Below are positions 28,115-37,011 of a stretch of DNA of 64,000 nucleotides, piece after piece. Positions within the stretch are counted from its first letter, which is position 1. The number at the start of each line of letters is the position of its first letter. Origin of the DNA: Thiothrix winogradskyi (GTDB taxonomy: Bacteria > Pseudomonadota > Gammaproteobacteria > Thiotrichales > Thiotrichaceae); NCBI RefSeq assembly GCF_021650935.1, contig NZ_CP091244.1, positions 496,001-560,000 on the forward strand, read 5' to 3'. Both the position numbers and the translations under genes were made by a program. Below the pieces are notes generated by a model that saw only the letters and a program-made list of their open reading frames with translations, made no database searches and was not told the origin of the DNA.

Positions 28115-29239
28115 TTATTGGAACATTTCCATGCATTTCCTGACAGCCGCGCATACACGCTCGACATCACGCTTTTCCATATCAAAATAAGAAGGCAGAT
28201 TGATACCTTTTTGGTAGATTTGGTAAGTAACGGGCGTATGTGTACCGGGGTAGTCAGCCATCATCGACAATGGGTAGAAATAAGGGCGACTGTCCACATC
28301 AAATTCACGTAATTTCTGCATGAAAGTGTCACGAGTAGCCTCATCTGCCCCTTCAAGTTCTGCCGTCACCATCCAGTAAACATTTGTCGCCCAAGGTGCA
28401 GTCCGATTCAACGTCAAGCCCGCCAGACCACTGAGAGCTTCTTGATACCAGGTAAATATTTCCTGTTTCTTTTGCAGGATTTCTTCAATGCGCTCCAATT
28501 GCGCCAAGCCCAATGCTGCCTGCAAGTTGGTCATACGGTAGTTATAACCTACTTCCGTATGCCAGTAGCGTTTCGTGGGACTCATCGCATGATCACGCAA
28601 ATACTTGGCACGGAGGTACAATGCCTCATCGTCCGTGGTAATCATGCCGCCTTCGCCAGAGGTAATCACCTTGTTACCGTAAAAGCTAAAGGAACCGCAA
28701 TGCCCCCAAGACCCTACTTTTTTGCCATCGACTTCCGCACCATGCGCCTCGGCTGCATCCTCAATCACCAACAAACCGTGTTTCTCAGCAATCGCCATAA
28801 TGGCTGGCATATTCGCCGGATGCCCATACAAATGCACTGGAATGATCGCCTTGGTTTTTGGCGTAATCGCCGCCTCAATAGCAGCAGGATCAATGCACAA
28901 GGTTTCAGGATCAATATCGACCAAAACCGGTACAGCACCCACGTATTTAGTCGCGTTGGCAGTAGCAATAAACGTTAAGTCTGGCATGATCACCTCATCA
29001 CCCGCCTCAACACCCATACTAACCAGCGCCAAATGCAAAGAGGTCGTGCCATTACTGCACGTCAAGGCATACTTGCTACCGCAAAATTCCGCAAATTTTT
29101 CTTCAAACGCCGTGAGGTATTCACCTAAAGATGATACCCAGCCCGATGCAATAGCCGCCGTGACGTACTCGATTTCTTTTTTGGTAATGGTCGGCCTAGA
29201 GACGGGCAGGAAACCATTGTTCTGTTGTAATTGAGTCAT
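28115..29239 (-). CDS. DegT/DnrJ/EryC1/StrS family aminotransferase (perosamine-synthase-like)
   Basis: This PLP enzyme of 374 residues aminates a keto sugar nucleotide. The Schiff-base Lys190 lies in FSFYGNKVITSGEGGM. The substrate/cofactor blocks ALTCSNGTTSLHLAL, HLYGHPANM and VIEDAAEAHGA are present. Its sequence style is that of GDP-perosamine synthases, which use GDP-4-keto-6-deoxymannose. Gmd in this same operon makes that sugar, so an amino-deoxyhexose in the polymer is a reasonable inference. It could instead act on a UDP-keto sugar made elsewhere. It follows the WecA-like gene by 32 bp. Confidence 0.88.
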   Translation of the reverse strand: MTQLQQNNGFLPVSRPTITKKEIEYVTAAIASGWVSSLGEYLTAFEEKFAEFCGSKYALTCSNGTTSLHLALVSMGVEAGDEVIMPDLTFIATANATKYVGAVPVLVDIDPETLCIDPAAIEAAITPKTKAIIPVHLYGHPANMPAIMAIAEKHGLLVIEDAAEAHGAEVDGKKVGSWGHCGSFSFYGNKVITSGEGGMITTDDEALYLRAKYLRDHAMSPTKRYWHTEVGYNYRMTNLQAALGLAQLERIEEILQKKQEIFTWYQEALSGLAGLTLNRTAPWATNVYWMVTAELEGADEATRDTFMQKLREFDVDSRPYFYPLSMMADYPGTHTPVTYQIYQKGINLPSYFDMEKRDVERVCAAVRKCMEMFQ

Positions 29240-29271
29240 TTATATTATTTCCTATACTAAACAATCTGTTA

Positions 29272-30342
29272 CTAAGCAGGCTTCTTCTGCAATTGCCTTA
29301 CCCTTACCGTGTATAGGGCAAATGCAGCCAAGAAGGTCAAAAAGATAGTAACCTCTTGGAAACCGCTAACATGCATTGCTATGCCCGTAGCTGCAAAAAA
29401 TGCCGACAAAGTGCTAATTTTCAGAAGCGCAGACTGCTTGCTGTCCCCACTTTGTAACAAAATGTGGTGAAGATGAGTACGATCCGCTTTCAACGGTGAC
29501 TGACCCCGCGAGACTCGCTCCACGATAACCCGCGCCATATCCATCAGGGGGAAAGCAATTAGCCACAGTGCAGTTGCCGCCGAGAAACTAATAGCATTGC
29601 TATTGACCGAACCATCCAGTGTCGGCTGGGTTCCCTGAATCAATAACCAAACCACGGTGAAACCAATCAGCATGGAACCTGTATCACCCATAAAAATCTT
29701 AACGATTCTCTTATCCTTTTCCTGAACGCCCCCGGCAAGGTTAGCAATCAGATAAGGAATGAGTGCACCAGAAAGGATTAAGGTCAGCTTCATGTTAGTC
29801 ATGTCATCATTCAGGAAGAATAGGATTCCCATGCCCACGAATGTCACTAACGAAGAAATACCCAATAAACCGTCAATTCCATCTATCATATTGAACGCAT
29901 TGATAGCAGCAAGAACGGCAAACACCGTCACCACGTAGCCAAGCGCCCCAATGTCAACGGCTGAAGTCCCAAACATTGTCCCCAGATAATGAATGTACAT
30001 GCCGCTACCAGCACACATCAGCGCCGCTACCACGGTTTGTACAAACAATCTTAGCCTAGGCGACAAGTCTTTAACGTCATCAGCCACTCCAAGCGCCACA
30101 ATGATACTGCTGCACACCAAATAGGTCAGTGAACTACTATTAGGCGTAATGAATAGAGAAATCCCCATCACCAAGCCTGCATAGATTGACACCCCACCTA
30201 TTAACGGAATATCCCCGTTATGGAACTTACGCTCACTATTGGGTACATCCACCAAACCAAACTTAACCGCAAACGGGGTAAGTAGCAGAATGGATAACGC
30301 AGATATAAAAAAAACTAATAAAAAAATGCCCGCAAAACTCAC
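29272..30342 (-). CDS. WecA-like undecaprenyl-phosphate sugar-1-phosphate transferase
   Basis: This polytopic membrane enzyme (356 residues, about ten helices) should start the repeat unit by moving a HexNAc-1-phosphate to undecaprenyl phosphate. MraY/WecA-family marks are VALGVADDVKDLSPRLR, FNMIDGIDGLLG and KIFMGDTGSMLIGF, which carry the Mg-binding Asp residues. DRTHLHHILL is the WecA cytoplasmic His motif. The start is GTG 30342, with a perfect AGGAGG five bases upstream. It is the first gene of the polysaccharide operon and sits 68 bp after an ops element. Confidence 0.92.
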   Translation of the reverse strand: MSFAGIFLLVFFISALSILLLTPFAVKFGLVDVPNSERKFHNGDIPLIGGVSIYAGLVMGISLFITPNSSSLTYLVCSSIIVALGVADDVKDLSPRLRLFVQTVVAALMCAGSGMYIHYLGTMFGTSAVDIGALGYVVTVFAVLAAINAFNMIDGIDGLLGISSLVTFVGMGILFFLNDDMTNMKLTLILSGALIPYLIANLAGGVQEKDKRIVKIFMGDTGSMLIGFTVVWLLIQGTQPTLDGSVNSNAISFSAATALWLIAFPLMDMARVIVERVSRGQSPLKADRTHLHHILLQSGDSKQSALLKISTLSAFFAATGIAMHVSGFQEVTIFLTFLAAFALYTVRVRQLQKKPA

Positions 30343-31299
30343 TGGAACCTCCTGTTCACAAAAGCGCCTAATTCCCTATCTACCGATATACCCAAAAGCC
30401 TAATCGCTGAAACGCTACCGCCAAGCCGGAACACGTCCAACCCGACAAATATCTTACGAAAAACCCTTGTGCCATTGACATCTGCATGTCCTCAAGTGCT
30501 ATCTCAACATTCATGTAAATCTCAGCAAAAAATGGACACTCCACGTATACCCAAAGGGTACAAGCACCATTTCGTCACAACTCAATTTACAATTACAAAC
30601 AAACACTTACTCAAAAACTCAGTTCAAACGCGCAAGCAAATAAACCAAGACTATAACAAGTATTCGTCACGCCTCAAAGATAGACTCCTGTCGATAAAAA
30701 AAACTTATGACACTTCTGCCCTTTCACAAAATACATCATTTAATTGATGTATAAACACAAGTATAATGTTTTATAGAAATATAGCAACGCTACCTACCCA
30801 TGAAAGAGCACATTTCATCAAAAAAACGTATTAAAATTTACTTATTAAATCAAAATCTGATCAAAAATTGTCAAAATTACTGATGAAAAAATTAATTTTC
30901 GACATAAGTAAATCATATAAAAATAAATAACCTTAATGCTTTCAGAGACAAACTATAGTTCGTTTCTTCACAATTTCTGCTGATTTTTTTAATTTTTGAT
31001 GCATTTTTTTGATCGAAAACAAGCAAATGATCTTGTTAGATTATCAAGCAGGCTAATTTATCCAAAAACAAAACAAATAGATCAAATTATAACCAAAATC
31101 AATCACTGATCTGTCGACCGCCCTCGTACTTAGCTATCGACAACAGGTTTAAAAAACAAGCAAGGCTAACCTTATAAACAAAAACTTAACGTAGACCGCA
31201 GACTCGGCAATAAAATGAATGCATGGCTATGCGCTGGCGTGGCTTGGTAGAAAGCCGCTAAAATACAAACACTCAATGGACACATCAATACTGAATCTT
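30343..31299. other. AT-rich divergent intergenic region carrying the polysaccharide operon leader
   Basis: This is the longest gene-free stretch here (957 bp). Near its left end lies the operon leader with the ops element. From about 30,530 to 31,210 it is strongly AT-rich, without a frame that looks like protein. The 92-codon frame at 30469-30747 has no ribosome site and low-complexity composition. The region must hold the promoters of the leftward polysaccharide operon and the rightward ruvB-tol operon, but I cannot fix their hexamers with confidence. Confidence 0.6.
30411..30422 (-). promoter_or_regulatory. ops element (RfaH recruitment site)
   Basis: On the minus strand 30422 to 30411 reads GGCGGTAGCGTT, matching the canonical ops core GGCGGTAGCGTG at 11 of 12 positions. 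It lies 68 bp upstream of the first gene of the polysaccharide operon, in transcription orientation. That is where ops sites (within JUMPstart) occur in capsule and O-antigen operons. RfaH bound to paused polymerase here would suppress termination along the 14-kb operon. Confidence 0.85.
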
Positions 31300-32367
31300 A
31301 TGGAAAAACCAGCAGCTCACATCCTCTCGCCACACAGTAAGCGCGAAGAAACGTATATCGATGAGCATATCCGCCCGCGCCGTCTACAGGACTACATTGG
31401 GCAACCCGTGGTACGCGAACAAATGGAAATTTTCATTCATGCCGCCCGCCACCGGGGGGAAGCGTTGGATCACGTCCTGATTTTTGGTCCACCGGGGCTG
31501 GGTAAAACCACGCTTTCTCACATTATAGCGCATGAAATGGGGGCGAACCTGCGGCAAACCTCCGGGCCAGTACTAGAAAAAGCTGGGGATCTGGCTGCCC
31601 TGCTGACCAACCTCGAACCTCACGACGTATTATTCATCGACGAGATTCACCGCCTCAGCCCGATGGTAGAAGAGATTCTCTACCCTGCCTTAGAAGACTT
31701 CCAGCTCGACATTATGATTGGGGAAGGCCCTGCCGCGCGTTCCATCAAGCTCGACCTCCCGCCCTTCACCTTGGTGGGCGCGACGACCCGTGCAGGTTTG
31801 CTTACCTCGCCATTACGGGATCGCTTCGGGATTGTGCAACGCCTGGAGTTTTACAATGTCGATGACCTGGCTTACATCGTGCAACGCGCCGCCAGCATTA
31901 TTGGGGCAAGCATCGACGTGGGTGGCGCGCGAGAAATCGCCCGCCGGTCACGCGGCACGCCCCGTATTGCCAACCGCCTGTTACGGCGGGTACGCGATTA
32001 CGTGCAAGTCAAAGGTAATGGCCTGATTGATACCGAAATGGCGGATAAAGCCCTCAATATGCTCAATGTGGATAATCAAGGTTTCGACCATATGGATCGC
32101 CGCCTACTGTTAGCTGTCATGGAAAAATTCGACGGCGGCCCCGTGGGGGTCGACAGCTTGGCTGCTGCGATTGGCGAAGAACGTGGCACGATTGAAGATG
32201 TCCTCGAACCGTTCCTCATCCAACAAGGTTTTCTGATGCGCACCCCGCGTGGGCGGGTCGCTACCCGCCATGCTTGGCAACACTTCGGGCTGACTATTCC
32301 CGCCCGTCTCAACCTAACCGAGATCCAATCAGATCAAGAAGGCAGTAGTTTTGACTTATTTGAATGA
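31300..32367 (+). CDS. ruvB: Holliday junction branch migration helicase RuvB
   Basis: RuvB is the hexameric motor of RuvAB. The 355-residue product shows Walker A FGPPGLGKTTLSHII, Walker B LFIDEIHRLSP, sensor 1 VGATTRAGLLTSPLRDRF and the arginine-finger region, then the winged-helix domain (GVDSLAAAIGEERGTIEDV). I start at ATG 31300 because the leader before the IRPRRL block then has the family length; ATG 31276 and 31219 are also in frame. No ruvA or ruvC is adjacent. It heads the ybgC-tol-pal operon, overlapping ybgC. Confidence 0.95.
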   Translation: MEKPAAHILSPHSKREETYIDEHIRPRRLQDYIGQPVVREQMEIFIHAARHRGEALDHVLIFGPPGLGKTTLSHIIAHEMGANLRQTSGPVLEKAGDLAALLTNLEPHDVLFIDEIHRLSPMVEEILYPALEDFQLDIMIGEGPAARSIKLDLPPFTLVGATTRAGLLTSPLRDRFGIVQRLEFYNVDDLAYIVQRAASIIGASIDVGGAREIARRSRGTPRIANRLLRRVRDYVQVKGNGLIDTEMADKALNMLNVDNQGFDHMDRRLLLAVMEKFDGGPVGVDSLAAAIGEERGTIEDVLEPFLIQQGFLMRTPRGRVATRHAWQHFGLTIPARLNLTEIQSDQEGSSFDLFE

Positions 32368-32770
32368 ATTTATCCTCCCGGTACGGGTGTATTACGAAGA
32401 TACCGATGCCGGAGGCGTGGTGTATCACGCCAATTACCTGCGTTTCATGGAACGCGCACGGACTGAATGGCTGCGCACCTTGGGCTTTGAACAAGACAAA
32501 TTGGCACAAGAATTGAGTATTGTTTTCGTCGTTGCCGGGCTGGAGATTGCCTACCGTAAACCCGCCCGTTTCAATGATGCCTTATTCATTAGCGCCAAAA
32601 TCGACACCATTGGACGCGCCTCACTGGTATTCAAGCAAGAAATTTGGCGGGAAGGCGGCAATAATTCGCGGGAACTCTTGACAACTGCCAGCGTCAAAGT
32701 AGTCTGTGTCAGCACGGGCAACTTTCGTTCAACGACAATTCCAACAGTAATCAGGGAACTCCTTCAGTGA
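32351..32770 (+). CDS. ybgC: Tol-Pal-associated acyl-CoA thioesterase YbgC
   Basis: This 139-residue hotdog-fold thioesterase has the catalytic YYEDTDAGGVVYHANYLRFM (Asp/His) motif and MERARTEWLR. The start is TTG 32351, inside the end of ruvB, with AGAAGG eight bases before it. The ATG at 32364 is out of frame. YbgC is the usual first gene of tol operons and acts on acyl-CoA/ACP at the inner face of the membrane. Its stop overlaps the tolQ start (GTGA). Confidence 0.93.
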   Translation: MTYLNEFILPVRVYYEDTDAGGVVYHANYLRFMERARTEWLRTLGFEQDKLAQELSIVFVVAGLEIAYRKPARFNDALFISAKIDTIGRASLVFKQEIWREGGNNSRELLTTASVKVVCVSTGNFRSTTIPTVIRELLQ

Positions 32771-33453
32771 CAACAGATCTCTCCATACTCAAGCTGATCA
32801 TGGATGCCAGCTTGGTCGTCAAAATCGTCATGATCTTACTGGTATTAGCGTCGCTACTATCTTGGACATTGATCATGGTCAAATCCAGCACCATTAACAG
32901 CACCCAAAGCAGCGTTACGCAGTTTGAAGAACGCTTCTGGAGTGGAGTTTCACTGAACTCCTTGTATGAAGAGTTGTCTCAGAAAACACAGCGGCGTGGG
33001 CTGGAGCGTATTTTTTACGACGGCTTTCACGAATACAAACGCGCCCTCAACGTAGACCCGACCTCACGGCTCTCGGTCACGGACTCGGTGCAGCGCTCCA
33101 TGCGGGTTGCCGCCTCTAAAGAGGTCGATGATCTGGAAAGGAATTTAGCATTTCTAGCCACTGTCGGTTCGACCAGCCCGTATATAGGTCTGTTTGGCAC
33201 AGTGTGGGGAATCATGAACTCGTTTATTTCACTCGGACAAATGCAGCAAGCCACCTTAGGCGTGGTTGCCCCCGGTATTGCCGAAGCCCTAATTGCCACC
33301 GCCATTGGCTTGTTTGCGGCAATTCCGGCAGTTATTGCCTACAACCGCTTTAGTGACAAAATCGACCGTTTGGTGGTGAGTTATGACAATTTCCGTGAAG
33401 AATTTACCGCGCTGTTAGAGCGCCATGCCAGCACGCAAAGGAAACCGGCATGA
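32767..33453 (+). CDS. tolQ: Tol-Pal system proton-channel subunit TolQ
   Basis: This inner-membrane protein (228 residues, three helices) belongs to the ExbB/MotA family and converts proton-motive force for outer-membrane constriction at division. Helix 1 is near residues 15-35 (IVMILLVLASLLSWTLIM). The typical FLATVGSTSPYIGLFGTVWG and EALIATAIGLFAAIPAVIAY segments form helices 2 and 3. The GTG start at 32767 overlaps the ybgC stop by four bases. Confidence 0.96.
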   Translation: MTTDLSILKLIMDASLVVKIVMILLVLASLLSWTLIMVKSSTINSTQSSVTQFEERFWSGVSLNSLYEELSQKTQRRGLERIFYDGFHEYKRALNVDPTSRLSVTDSVQRSMRVAASKEVDDLERNLAFLATVGSTSPYIGLFGTVWGIMNSFISLGQMQQATLGVVAPGIAEALIATAIGLFAAIPAVIAYNRFSDKIDRLVVSYDNFREEFTALLERHASTQRKPA

Positions 33454-33875
33454 GCAGCGCCCGTCGCCGCCGTAAAATCATGGCAGAAATGAACGTGGTT
33501 CCCTACATCGACGTCATGTTGGTGCTACTGGTTATCTTCATGGTCACAGCCCCCATTATGCAAACCGGCGTAACTGTCGATGCGCCCGATGCTCAGGCTG
33601 AACCGCTGGATGCGAACAACCAGCAAGAACCCTTGACCATATCCGTTGATGCCAGTGGACGGTTATTTCTGGATGATGGCTCGGAAGTACCCGCTGCCAA
33701 CGTCACCGCTTACGTGAGCAGCCAATTGGATGCCAAAGCCGAACGCCCCGTATACGTCAAAGCCGACAGCACGGTCGAATACCGGCATTTAATGAATGCA
33801 ATGGTCGCCGTTCAACAAGCGGGGGCAAAAAAAATTGGCTTAATGGCTGACCCGGCACCGCCCGACCAACCGTAA
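33450..33875 (+). CDS. tolR: Tol-Pal system protein TolR
   Basis: TolR is the ExbD-like partner of TolQ, with a single membrane helix. The 141-residue product has MNVVPYIDVMLVLLVIFMVT, in which the Asp is the protonatable channel residue. The periplasmic domain follows, ending AGAKKIGLMADPA. Its ATG overlaps the tolQ stop (ATGA). Confidence 0.96.
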   Translation: MSSARRRRKIMAEMNVVPYIDVMLVLLVIFMVTAPIMQTGVTVDAPDAQAEPLDANNQQEPLTISVDASGRLFLDDGSEVPAANVTAYVSSQLDAKAERPVYVKADSTVEYRHLMNAMVAVQQAGAKKIGLMADPAPPDQP

Positions 33876-33901
33876 GCAGATCTGAGAAGGGCTACACGAT
33901 C

Positions 33902-35155
33902 ATGTTTAAAGAAATACGTAATAAACCACAAGCACTCTTCTGGGCCATTGTGCTGCACGTCCTGATCGTCGCGGTGTTATTGCTCAGTTTCCAATTCACT
34001 GACCGCCCGGAAACCACGGAAAGTACCGCCGTCGAAGTCACCCTGCCCGACGCACCACTTCCCCCAGAAGAAAAACCCAATACCAGCGAACCGGAACGCA
34101 CCGCGTTAACGGCGACAGAAGACGCCTCCCCCGCAAAAACAGAGCCAACCAAAGCGGAAGCGGAAGCCGAGGCGAAAGCGGAAGCCCAGCAACAAGCCAT
34201 TGCCGCTGCGGCAGCGGCGACTGCTGCGGCACAAGCCAAACAGCAAGCCGATGCGCAACGCAAAGCACTGGCAGAAACCAAAGCCAAAGAAGCGGCACGC
34301 GAAAAAGCAGACGCTGATAAAGCTGCAAAAGCCAAAGAAGCGGCACGTCAGGAAGCATCTGCTGAAGAACGCGCCAAAGCGGAAGCACGCCGCCGCGCCG
34401 AAGCCAGAGCGGAAGCTCGCCGCCAAGACCTAGCCGCTGAAAAAGAAGCCGAACGCAAACAAGCCAATGCTGCCAACAAAGCCAAGGCAGAAGCCGAGGC
34501 AAAAGCACTGGCAGAAAAGAAAGCCCGCGAAAAAGCCAAAGCTGACGCTGCTGCTGAAGCAAAAGCCGAAGCGAAAGCAGAAGCGGCTGCTGAAGCGAAA
34601 GCCAAAGAAAAAGCCGAAGCGGCTGCCAAAGCCAAATCCGAGGCAAAAGCAGAAGCAGCTGCTGAAGCCAAAGCAGCAGAAAAAGCCAAAGCCGCCGCTG
34701 CGGAAAAAGCAGAAGCCGAAGCAGCAGCCAAAGCCAAGTCCGAAGCGCTTGCCCGTAAAAAAGCGGAAGCAGAAGAAGCGCAACTGGCTGCTGACCGTGA
34801 ACGCTGGAAAGCTGCCGAAGCCAAACGCAAAGCGGCTGAAGAAGACGCCCGCCGTGCTGCCGCAGCCGCTGGCCCTAGCAACAGTGAATTAAGCGCTGCC
34901 CGCGCCGCATGGAAAGCCGCTGTCAACCGCAAAATCAAAGGCAACTGGAACAAACCCGGCGAACGCTTTGGCATGTCCGCCACTATTCGCCTAGGCATTA
35001 GCTCTTCGAGTGGTATCCGGCGTTTCACCTTATCTTGCGATGGCAGCACCGCGTTTTGCGAGTCGATAAAAGCAGCGGTACACCGTTCCGACCCGTTTCC
35101 ACGTCCCGAATACAAAGAACTGTACAACGATACTCACGTTATCACGATGGATTAA
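33902..35155 (+). CDS. tolA: Tol-Pal system cell-envelope protein TolA
   Basis: TolA spans the periplasm between TolQR and TolB/Pal. Of 417 residues, about 15-38 form the membrane anchor (FWAIVLHVLIVAVLLLSF). About 75-325 is a very long Ala/Lys/Glu helix of repeated KAEAEAKA-type units. About 335-417 is the globular domain III (AWKAAVNRKIKGNW, then SCDGSTAFCESIKAAV with its conserved Cys pair). Composition and length are normal for TolA. The low-complexity DNA here also creates many meaningless frames on both strands. Confidence 0.95.
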   Translation: MFKEIRNKPQALFWAIVLHVLIVAVLLLSFQFTDRPETTESTAVEVTLPDAPLPPEEKPNTSEPERTALTATEDASPAKTEPTKAEAEAEAKAEAQQQAIAAAAAATAAAQAKQQADAQRKALAETKAKEAAREKADADKAAKAKEAARQEASAEERAKAEARRRAEARAEARRQDLAAEKEAERKQANAANKAKAEAEAKALAEKKAREKAKADAAAEAKAEAKAEAAAEAKAKEKAEAAAKAKSEAKAEAAAEAKAAEKAKAAAAEKAEAEAAAKAKSEALARKKAEAEEAQLAADRERWKAAEAKRKAAEEDARRAAAAAGPSNSELSAARAAWKAAVNRKIKGNWNKPGERFGMSATIRLGISSSSGIRRFTLSCDGSTAFCESIKAAVHRSDPFPRPEYKELYNDTHVITMD

Positions 35156-35160
35156 CAGCA

Positions 35161-36396
35161 ATGCACATGAAAACAACCTTACTCGCATCTGTCCTGCTCG
35201 TCACAGGACTTGGCTTACCCGTCACCCTAACGGCTGAAGAGTTACACTCGCGCATTGACATTGATGCCACTGCCGGTGAAACCAGCATCATTGTGACGCC
35301 TTTCAGCCCGCTATCCAAAGTCGTCGAAGCCGACCTGCAACGCAGCGGGCGTTTCGCGCTGATGGATCCGGCACGGGCAGGCGGTAATTTCTCCCCCGAC
35401 GCTTTGCGTGCGACTGGAGCAGAATACGCCGTGGTCGGCAGTCACAGCGGTGATATGAATCTCCAACTGGTCAATCTGCGCAGCGGTCAAGTCGTCCGTG
35501 CTTTCCGCATTCCCCCGCACCCGAATGAACGCCGCATGGCACACAAAGCCGCCGACTTAGTGTTTGAAAAACTCACCGGGGTAAAAGGCGCATTCGACAC
35601 CCGTATTGCTTACGTTTCCGCCAGCGGGCCTGCCAAAAACCAAACCTACCAGTTGATCGTATCGGATGCAGACGGTTTCAACCCCCGCACCATCGTGTCT
35701 TCGCGCAAACCGGTGATGTCCCCCAGTTGGTCGCCGGATGGCAGGCAAGTGGCGTATGTCTCCTATGAAACGGGTCGCCCCGTGGTCTATGCGCAAGATT
35801 TAGCATCGGGTGGCAAGCGCACCATTTCTGACCCGAACCGCTCCAGCATTTCCCCGTCTTGGTCGCCGGACGGACGCTCGATTGCTTACAGTGTCGCCGA
35901 ACGCGGCAATTACAATATCGTGGTCAGCGGCGCGAATGGTGGCGGCGCACGTCAAATTACCAACACACGCGGCATTAATGCTGAGCCGCAATGGGCAGAC
36001 AGCAATACCATCGTATTCACCTCTGACCGCAGTGGACAACCGCAACTCTACAAAACCACTGCCAGTGGCGGCGGCGAAAGCCGGATGTCATTCAGCGGTG
36101 GCTACAATGCCGGGGCAAGCATTGCAGGCAACAGTGTCGCGATGGTAAAGCAAAGCGGCGGCACATCCAGCATCACCATTATGGATGCTGCCACCAAACA
36201 GGAACGCACCATTTCACGCGGAACCCAAGACGATTCCCCTGCCATCTCCCCCAATGGCATGATGGTGTTGTATGCGACGGATGCCGGTGGACGTAACTCC
36301 TTGGCAGTCGCCAGTGACAATGGCAAAGCCCACCAAAGCCTGTATTCACAGGCGGGCGATGTACGCGACCCCGCATGGTCGCCCTACCTTGATTAA
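35161..36396 (+). CDS. tolB: Tol-Pal system periplasmic protein TolB
   Basis: I start at ATG 35161 (MHMKTTLLASVLLV), which gives a proper signal peptide with a likely cut after TLTA near residue 23. The upstream frame to 35035 lies inside tolA. The mature protein has the TolB N-terminal domain (to about residue 150) and a six-bladed propeller of repeats such as SPSWSPDGRQVAYVSYE and ISPSWSPDGRSIAYS. It binds Pal and TolA in the periplasm. 411 residues is a normal length. Confidence 0.95.
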   Translation: MHMKTTLLASVLLVTGLGLPVTLTAEELHSRIDIDATAGETSIIVTPFSPLSKVVEADLQRSGRFALMDPARAGGNFSPDALRATGAEYAVVGSHSGDMNLQLVNLRSGQVVRAFRIPPHPNERRMAHKAADLVFEKLTGVKGAFDTRIAYVSASGPAKNQTYQLIVSDADGFNPRTIVSSRKPVMSPSWSPDGRQVAYVSYETGRPVVYAQDLASGGKRTISDPNRSSISPSWSPDGRSIAYSVAERGNYNIVVSGANGGGARQITNTRGINAEPQWADSNTIVFTSDRSGQPQLYKTTASGGGESRMSFSGGYNAGASIAGNSVAMVKQSGGTSSITIMDAATKQERTISRGTQDDSPAISPNGMMVLYATDAGGRNSLAVASDNGKAHQSLYSQAGDVRDPAWSPYLD

Positions 36397-36416
36397 TGAA
36401 TAGTGAGACGAGTGTT

Positions 36417-37010
36417 ATGAAAATGAAAGCATTGGTTTTTTCAGTCCTGGTGGCTGCACTGAGCGTAACCGGTTGTCAACAAGTCCCGCCAAACGCTGGC
36501 GGCACAGGCGGCACTGCGGGCGGTGGTTACGGCACGGGTGGCACTGCGGGCGGTGGTTACGGCACGGGTGGCACTGCGGGTGGTGGTTACGGCACGGGTG
36601 GCACTGCGGGTGGTGGCTACGGCACTGGTTCAGGTCAATACACCCCGGCAGAGCTGCGTAACCCCAACAGCATTCTGGCGCAACGGGTCATTTATTTCGA
36701 CCTCGACCGTTCAGACATCAAGCCGGAATACATGAACGTCCTCAATGCTCATGCTTCCTTGCTGACAGCCTATCCGAACCTGCGGGTACGTTTGGAAGGT
36801 CATGCCGACGAACGCGGCTCACGTGATTACAACGTTGCCTTGTCTGAGCGCCGGGGTTATTCCGTACTCGATTACATGCAGGTCAAAGGCACTAGCAGCA
36901 ACCAGATGGAAGTCATCGGTTATGGCGAAGAAGTCCCGGCAGTTTTCGGGCATAATGAGGCAGCGTGGAGCAAAAACCGCCGCGTCGAAATCAAATATGC
37001 CGGAGAATAA
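36417..37010 (+). CDS. pal: Peptidoglycan-associated lipoprotein Pal
   Basis: I start at ATG 36417 (MKMKALVFSVLV), since it gives a proper lipoprotein signal with lipobox SVTGC. An in-frame ATG at 36396 overlaps the tolB stop and would add seven residues. After the Cys comes a glycine-rich stretch of four near-identical ten-residue units, then the OmpA-like domain: VIYFDLDRSDIKPEYMNVL, LEGHADERGSRDYNVALSERR and NRRVEIKYAGE, which binds diaminopimelate. The Gly-rich tether is longer than in E. coli Pal. Confidence 0.95.
   Translation: MKMKALVFSVLVAALSVTGCQQVPPNAGGTGGTAGGGYGTGGTAGGGYGTGGTAGGGYGTGGTAGGGYGTGSGQYTPAELRNPNSILAQRVIYFDLDRSDIKPEYMNVLNAHASLLTAYPNLRVRLEGHADERGSRDYNVALSERRGYSVLDYMQVKGTSSNQMEVIGYGEEVPAVFGHNEAAWSKNRRVEIKYAGE
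36511..36630 (+). repeat. Four 30-bp tandem repeats in pal
   Basis: Four consecutive 30-bp units (36511-36540, 36541-36570, 36571-36600, 36601-36630) begin GCACTGCGGG and encode GTAGGGYGTG-like decapeptides in the Pal tether. They differ by single C/T changes, and the last unit diverges at its end. Such arrays change length by slippage or recombination without losing frame. Confidence 0.95.
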
Positions 37011-37011
37011 T

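Noticed and set aside
30469..30747. 92-codon open frame in the polysaccharide operon leader region
   Set aside because: No ribosome site, low-complexity Thr/Lys/Asn-rich product in AT-rich DNA, and it lies opposite the operon leader; no protein-like features.
34038..35127. Long open frames on both strands inside tolA
   Set aside because: They arise from the repetitive Ala/Lys/Glu codons of TolA; products are Leu- or Ser/Phe-rich nonsense.
36511..36630. Short tandem repeats considered as CRISPR
   Set aside because: Units are directly adjacent, without spacers, and encode the Pal glycine linker.
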